A stretch of DNA of 9,853 bases from Candidatus Stahliibacteriota bacterium (lineage in GTDB: Bacteria > Hydrothermota > Tepidihabitantia > B3-TA06): the NCBI GenBank assembly GCA_030670165.1, contig DAOVCF010000063.1, positions 1-9,853 on the forward strand, in the 5' to 3' direction. Of this stretch, positions 7,963 to 9,853 are shown piece after piece. A program made the translations under genes and the position numbers. The first letter of the stretch is position 1; each line of letters begins with the position of its first letter. The notes under the pieces are model-generated. The model saw only the letters and a program-made list of their open reading frames with translations. It was not told the origin of the DNA and did not search any database.

Positions 7963-8268
7963 TTACTTCTTAGGGGTGATAGCGGTAACTTCGAGGTCTG
8001 TAAGGCTATCTCGATAGCCTATCTTGCGTCGGTATCCCTTGCGTCTCTTGAACTTGTAGACAATCACTTTCTTTCCCCGGTGATGACCGAGCACCTTTGC
8101 CTCAACCGAGGCCTTTGGGGACAGCCTGAGTTCTTTTTCGTCCCGAAGAAGCTTCACATCGGAGAACTCCAGCTTCTCACCCGGTTTATTGGGTAGTTGC
8201 GGGACGGTAATTCGATCCCCTGGTTTAACCTTGTAATCGAAACCGGCTATCTCTACGATTGCATACAT
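7963..8268 (-). CDS. rplU: 50S ribosomal protein L21
   Basis: A 101-residue large-subunit ribosomal protein that binds 23S rRNA, the normal length for the family. It begins MYAIVE, has the KPGDRI turn, and carries the basic C-terminal signature KVIVYKFKRRKGYRRK followed by GYRDSLTDLEV. One oddity is IAGFDYKV at residues 8-15, where most L21 proteins read TGGKQYKV. The start overlaps the secG stop by one nucleotide (TGATG), with GGAGG 6 nt upstream at 8275-8279. The usual partner rpmA (L27) does not follow; the next gene is clpC after 42 nt. The identity is secure from the length, termini and basic motif. Confidence 0.96.
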   Translation of the reverse strand: MYAIVEIAGFDYKVKPGDRITVPQLPNKPGEKLEFSDVKLLRDEKELRLSPKASVEAKVLGHHRGKKVIVYKFKRRKGYRRKIGYRDSLTDLEVTAITPKK

Positions 8269-8675
8269 CAGTTGCCTCCGGTGGTGTCGGGGAGTATAAT
8301 CCGTCCGGGCACTTCCTGGGGTGCTTTTTGCTCTTGCCCCTGGACCGGCTGGGCAGACTGAGGGATGGGTGCGGTCTGCTGGGGCTGGGCGCTTGGCACA
8401 GGGGCTTTGCTAATACTCCCTGCAGTCCCGGAGAAAAGCACTAATAACAGACTTGTCAGAAGGAACACCCCTCCCAGAATAGCCGTTATTCGGGTCATGA
8501 ATGGTGCGACCCCTGAGGAGCCGAAGATCTGCTCGACTCCGGCGCCGCCGCCTCCTCCACCTCCAAAAACACCTGCTATTCCACCCTTGGTGCGTTGCTG
8601 AATAAGCACTACCACCACAAGCAAGAGGCTGAGCAGGATGTGCAGAACGAAAATCGCGATGAATACGACTTGCAT
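8268..8675 (-). CDS. secG: Preprotein translocase subunit SecG with a Pro/Gln-rich tail
   Basis: SecG is the small accessory subunit of the SecYEG channel in the inner membrane. The 135 residues show two hydrophobic segments (about 3-25 and 60-82) joined by the conserved loop QQRTKGGIAGVFGGG, which includes a seven-glycine run (38-44) and the IFGSSGVAPFMTRIT block. This topology and loop are diagnostic. A Pro/Gln/Ala-rich tail (about 88-122) is not conserved and probably disordered. A full AGGAGG lies at 8687-8692, inside the last codons of tpiA; its 11-nt distance from the ATG is long. Only 2 nt separate it from tpiA and the stop overlaps rplU by 1 nt. The tpiA-secG pair is common in bacteria. 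Confidence 0.94.
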   Translation of the reverse strand: MQVVFIAIFVLHILLSLLLVVVVLIQQRTKGGIAGVFGGGGGGGAGVEQIFGSSGVAPFMTRITAILGGVFLLTSLLLVLFSGTAGSISKAPVPSAQPQQTAPIPQSAQPVQGQEQKAPQEVPGRIILPDTTGGN

Positions 8676-8677
8676 AG

Positions 8678-9436
8678 CTAGTGATTCCTCCTTTCAATGG
8701 CACGAGCTATGAGTTCGGCGAACGATGCGGCGGAAAGCGACGCTCCGCCCACAAGGCCGCCGTCAAACTCCTCGCTTGATGCAAGGTCGGCAACGTTGGC
8801 AGGCTTCAGGCTTCCCCCGTAGAGTATGCGAATACCCTCTGCCTTTGAACCGAATCTTGCAGCCAATCTCTCTCTTATAAAACGATGCACCGTCTCCACA
8901 TCGCCAATCTCCGCACGCCTCCCGGTTCCTATCGCCCACACGGGTTCGTAGGCCGCAATCGCCGGAGGCTCCTCAATATCTGCACACGCCAGCTCCAGCT
9001 GCCTTCGAAGAACCTCATCGGTCTGTCCCTGCTGGCGCTCCTGCTCGGTCTCGCCGACGCAAAGTATCGGAACGAGACCGCTTGCAATCACCCGCGCCAG
9101 CCTTTTGGCCACCATCTCGTCCGATTCGCCGAACACGTGCCTTCGTTCCGAGTGGCCTACTATCACGTAGGTGCATCCCAGTTCCTTTAGCGCCGAGGTC
9201 GAGATCTCACCCGTAAAAGCACCGGTCTGGGCCCAGTGGGCGTTCTGCGCACCCCAGGCTATGTTTGAACCCGTAAGTGCTTCGGCCACCGCAGCAATCG
9301 AGGTAGCCGGCGGGCAGACCGCTATATCTGCCTCCCTTATACCATCTAAACGTTCGCGCAGTTCGCGCGCCAGTTCGCGCGCCTCGGACGGGGTGGTATG
9401 CATCTTCCAGTTCCCGATCATAGCCAGTCTTCTCAT
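8678..9436 (-). CDS. tpiA: Triosephosphate isomerase
   Basis: This cytoplasmic TIM-barrel enzyme interconverts dihydroxyacetone phosphate and glyceraldehyde 3-phosphate in glycolysis and gluconeogenesis. At 252 residues it has the family length and all key residues: N9 and K11 in GNWKMH, the electrophile H95 in VIVGHSERR, catalytic base E164 in AYEPVWAIGTG (whose second half is the flexible loop 6), and the phosphate-binding YGGS (206-209) and GLVGGASL near the C-terminus. It is the first gene of the tpiA-secG-rplU-clpC-bamA string, with a consensus promoter ending 5 nt before the ATG and no Shine-Dalgarno sequence. The ATG is therefore taken as the start of a leaderless transcript. No gapA or pgk is visible upstream; a porin gene is there instead. 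Confidence 0.98.
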   Translation of the reverse strand: MRRLAMIGNWKMHTTPSEARELARELRERLDGIREADIAVCPPATSIAAVAEALTGSNIAWGAQNAHWAQTGAFTGEISTSALKELGCTYVIVGHSERRHVFGESDEMVAKRLARVIASGLVPILCVGETEQERQQGQTDEVLRRQLELACADIEEPPAIAAYEPVWAIGTGRRAEIGDVETVHRFIRERLAARFGSKAEGIRILYGGSLKPANVADLASSEEFDGGLVGGASLSAASFAELIARAIERRNH

Positions 9437-9441
9437 CTATG

Positions 9442-9469
9442 ATTATATATGGGTAAACCGCTGTGTCAA
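9442..9469 (-). promoter_or_regulatory. Consensus sigma-70 promoter of the tpiA operon, leaderless geometry
   Basis: On the minus strand TTGACA (9469-9464) is followed by a 16-nt spacer and TATAAT (9447-9442), both hexamers exact. Only 5 nt lie between the -10 and the ATG at 9436, so transcription should start at or beside the start codon. It probably drives the whole string down to bamA and perhaps the response regulator. The outer arm of the adjacent hairpin element ends 3 nt upstream of the -35. Confidence 0.9.
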
Positions 9470-9472
9470 CCT

Positions 9473-9535
9473 ATCGGCCCCTGCGGTTTCATGCTGCGAT
9501 CTTTTGTCCTGAAAGGACAAATCGAAAGGGCCGAT
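9473..9535. repeat. Nested hairpin element, copy 1
   Basis: An outer perfect 8-bp inverted repeat (ATCGGCCC at 9473-9480 with GGGCCGAT at 9528-9535) encloses an inner 8-bp stem (TTTGTCCT at 9503-9510 with AGGACAAA at 9514-9521) with a GAA loop. The segment 9491-9504 (ATGCTGCGATCTTT) is repeated at 12 of 14 positions in copy 2, 66 bp further on. There is no T-run after the stems on the minus strand, so it is not a textbook terminator for the porin gene. It may be a structured intergenic repeat or part of a composite terminator. Confidence 0.65.
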
Positions 9536-9543
9536 TAGCCCGT

Positions 9544-9592
9544 CCCTCCCTGTTCTATGCCCCGATCTTTCGCCAATAGGGCGAAAGGAGGG
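9544..9592. repeat. Nested hairpin element, copy 2, abutting the porin stop codon
   Basis: An outer 5-bp stem (CCCTC at 9544-9548 with GAGGG at 9588-9592) encloses an inner perfect 8-bp stem (CTTTCGCC at 9567-9574 with GGCGAAAG at 9580-9587) with a 5-nt loop AATAG. Segment 9557-9570 (ATGCCCCGATCTTT) matches copy 1. The inner stem sequences differ between copies while pairing is kept. The element begins at the nucleotide next to the porin stop codon on the minus strand, so it probably forms the 3' end of that mRNA, as terminator or stability stem-loop. Confidence 0.65.
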
Positions 9593-9853
9593 TTAAAATT
9601 TTAGCTGAAGCTGGGCTATTATCTTGTCGTTGTCGATATCGTTTCTTTCCTCCGTAATCATCCGATAGCACAGGGCAAGCTTTGCCTTGTCTGCGGGCAA
9701 CAAGTGCAGGTTGATACCTGCGGTGATAATGCTGCGCGAGTCGCCGTCCGCGTCGGTATTCGGATCGGCCACCTCGTAGCGCACCGCAGGCTGAACACCG
9801 TGAATCCAGTCGAGAGGAACGGAAAACATCCAGCCAGCCTCGGCGTAGTAGGT
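9593..9853 (-). CDS. Porin-like outer-membrane protein, C-terminal 86 residues (runs off the right edge)
   Basis: Only the last 86 codons are visible; the frame is open to the window edge and the start lies beyond it. The segment reads as amphipathic strands of an outer-membrane beta-barrel: YYAEAGWMF, QPAVRYEVADPN, IITAGINLHLL, KAKLALCYRM and a final IIAQLQLKF ending in Phe, the usual BamA-recognised terminus. The pattern of an ARYE-type strand, an acidic Asp/Asn loop, a TAGIN strand and a KL.L.Y strand resembles the C-terminus of the phosphate-selective porin O/P (OprO/OprP) family; substrate cannot be inferred. It would be a client of the BamA encoded in the same window. The methionine at 9829 is internal and not a credible start. 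Downstream lie the two nested hairpins. Confidence 0.75.
   Translation of the reverse strand, partial: TYYAEAGWMFSVPLDWIHGVQPAVRYEVADPNTDADGDSRSIITAGINLHLLPADKAKLALCYRMITEERNDIDNDKIIAQLQLKF

Noticed and set aside
8410..8703. Minus-strand frame of 97 codons overlapping secG
   Set aside because: It is out of frame with secG; its Arg run is the frame-shifted reading of the SecG glycine codons.
1..9853. CRISPR array, tRNA, rRNA, insertion sequence or riboswitch
   Set aside because: No regularly spaced repeats, cloverleaf, transposase motifs or rRNA-like segments were seen on either strand.

Overview
The window is about 9.9 kb of densely packed bacterial chromosome with every recognisable gene on the minus strand. 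BamA (outer-membrane assembly), the C-terminal end of a porin-like beta-barrel protein and SecG show a diderm bacterium. The genes are mostly conserved housekeeping functions, but their order (tpiA-secG-rplU-clpC-bamA) and the lack of rpmA after rplU do not match the common model organisms. A ClpC-type unfoldase together with BamA, and a REC-PATAN (DUF4388) regulator, point to a poorly sampled diderm lineage. That placement is inference; the sequence does not name the phylum.

Layout in transcription order (right to left): the last 86 codons of a porin-like outer-membrane protein (9593-9853); an intergenic stretch with two related nested hairpins (9473-9592); a consensus promoter (9442-9469) that drives tpiA; then a tight gene string tpiA-secG-rplU-clpC-bamA, with junctions of +2, -1, +42 and -4 nt; a 123-nt gap and a two-domain response regulator (REC + PATAN); a second promoter (2277-2305) and a DNA methyltransferase fused to an Mrr-like nuclease domain; and finally a third promoter (888-915) with the first 293 codons of cysteinyl-tRNA synthetase, which runs off the left edge.

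The most coherent unexpected signal is in the promoters. All three non-operonic starts (tpiA, methyltransferase, cysS) have an exact TTGACA -35, a 16-17 nt spacer and a TATAAT-like -10 that ends only 5-6 nt before the ATG, with no Shine-Dalgarno sequence. Transcription should therefore begin at or next to the A of the start codon, giving leaderless mRNAs. The internal operon genes secG, rplU and clpC and the response regulator instead carry clear Shine-Dalgarno sequences, and bamA starts by a 4-nt ATGA overlap with clpC. The organism appears to use two initiation modes according to position in the transcription unit.

The main string links glycolysis (TpiA), protein export (SecG), ribosome assembly (L21), protein quality control (ClpC) and outer-membrane protein insertion (BamA), so secretion, protein turnover and envelope assembly may be co-expressed. 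The methyltransferase-nuclease fusion is the main accessory element and a candidate single-polypeptide restriction-modification protein.
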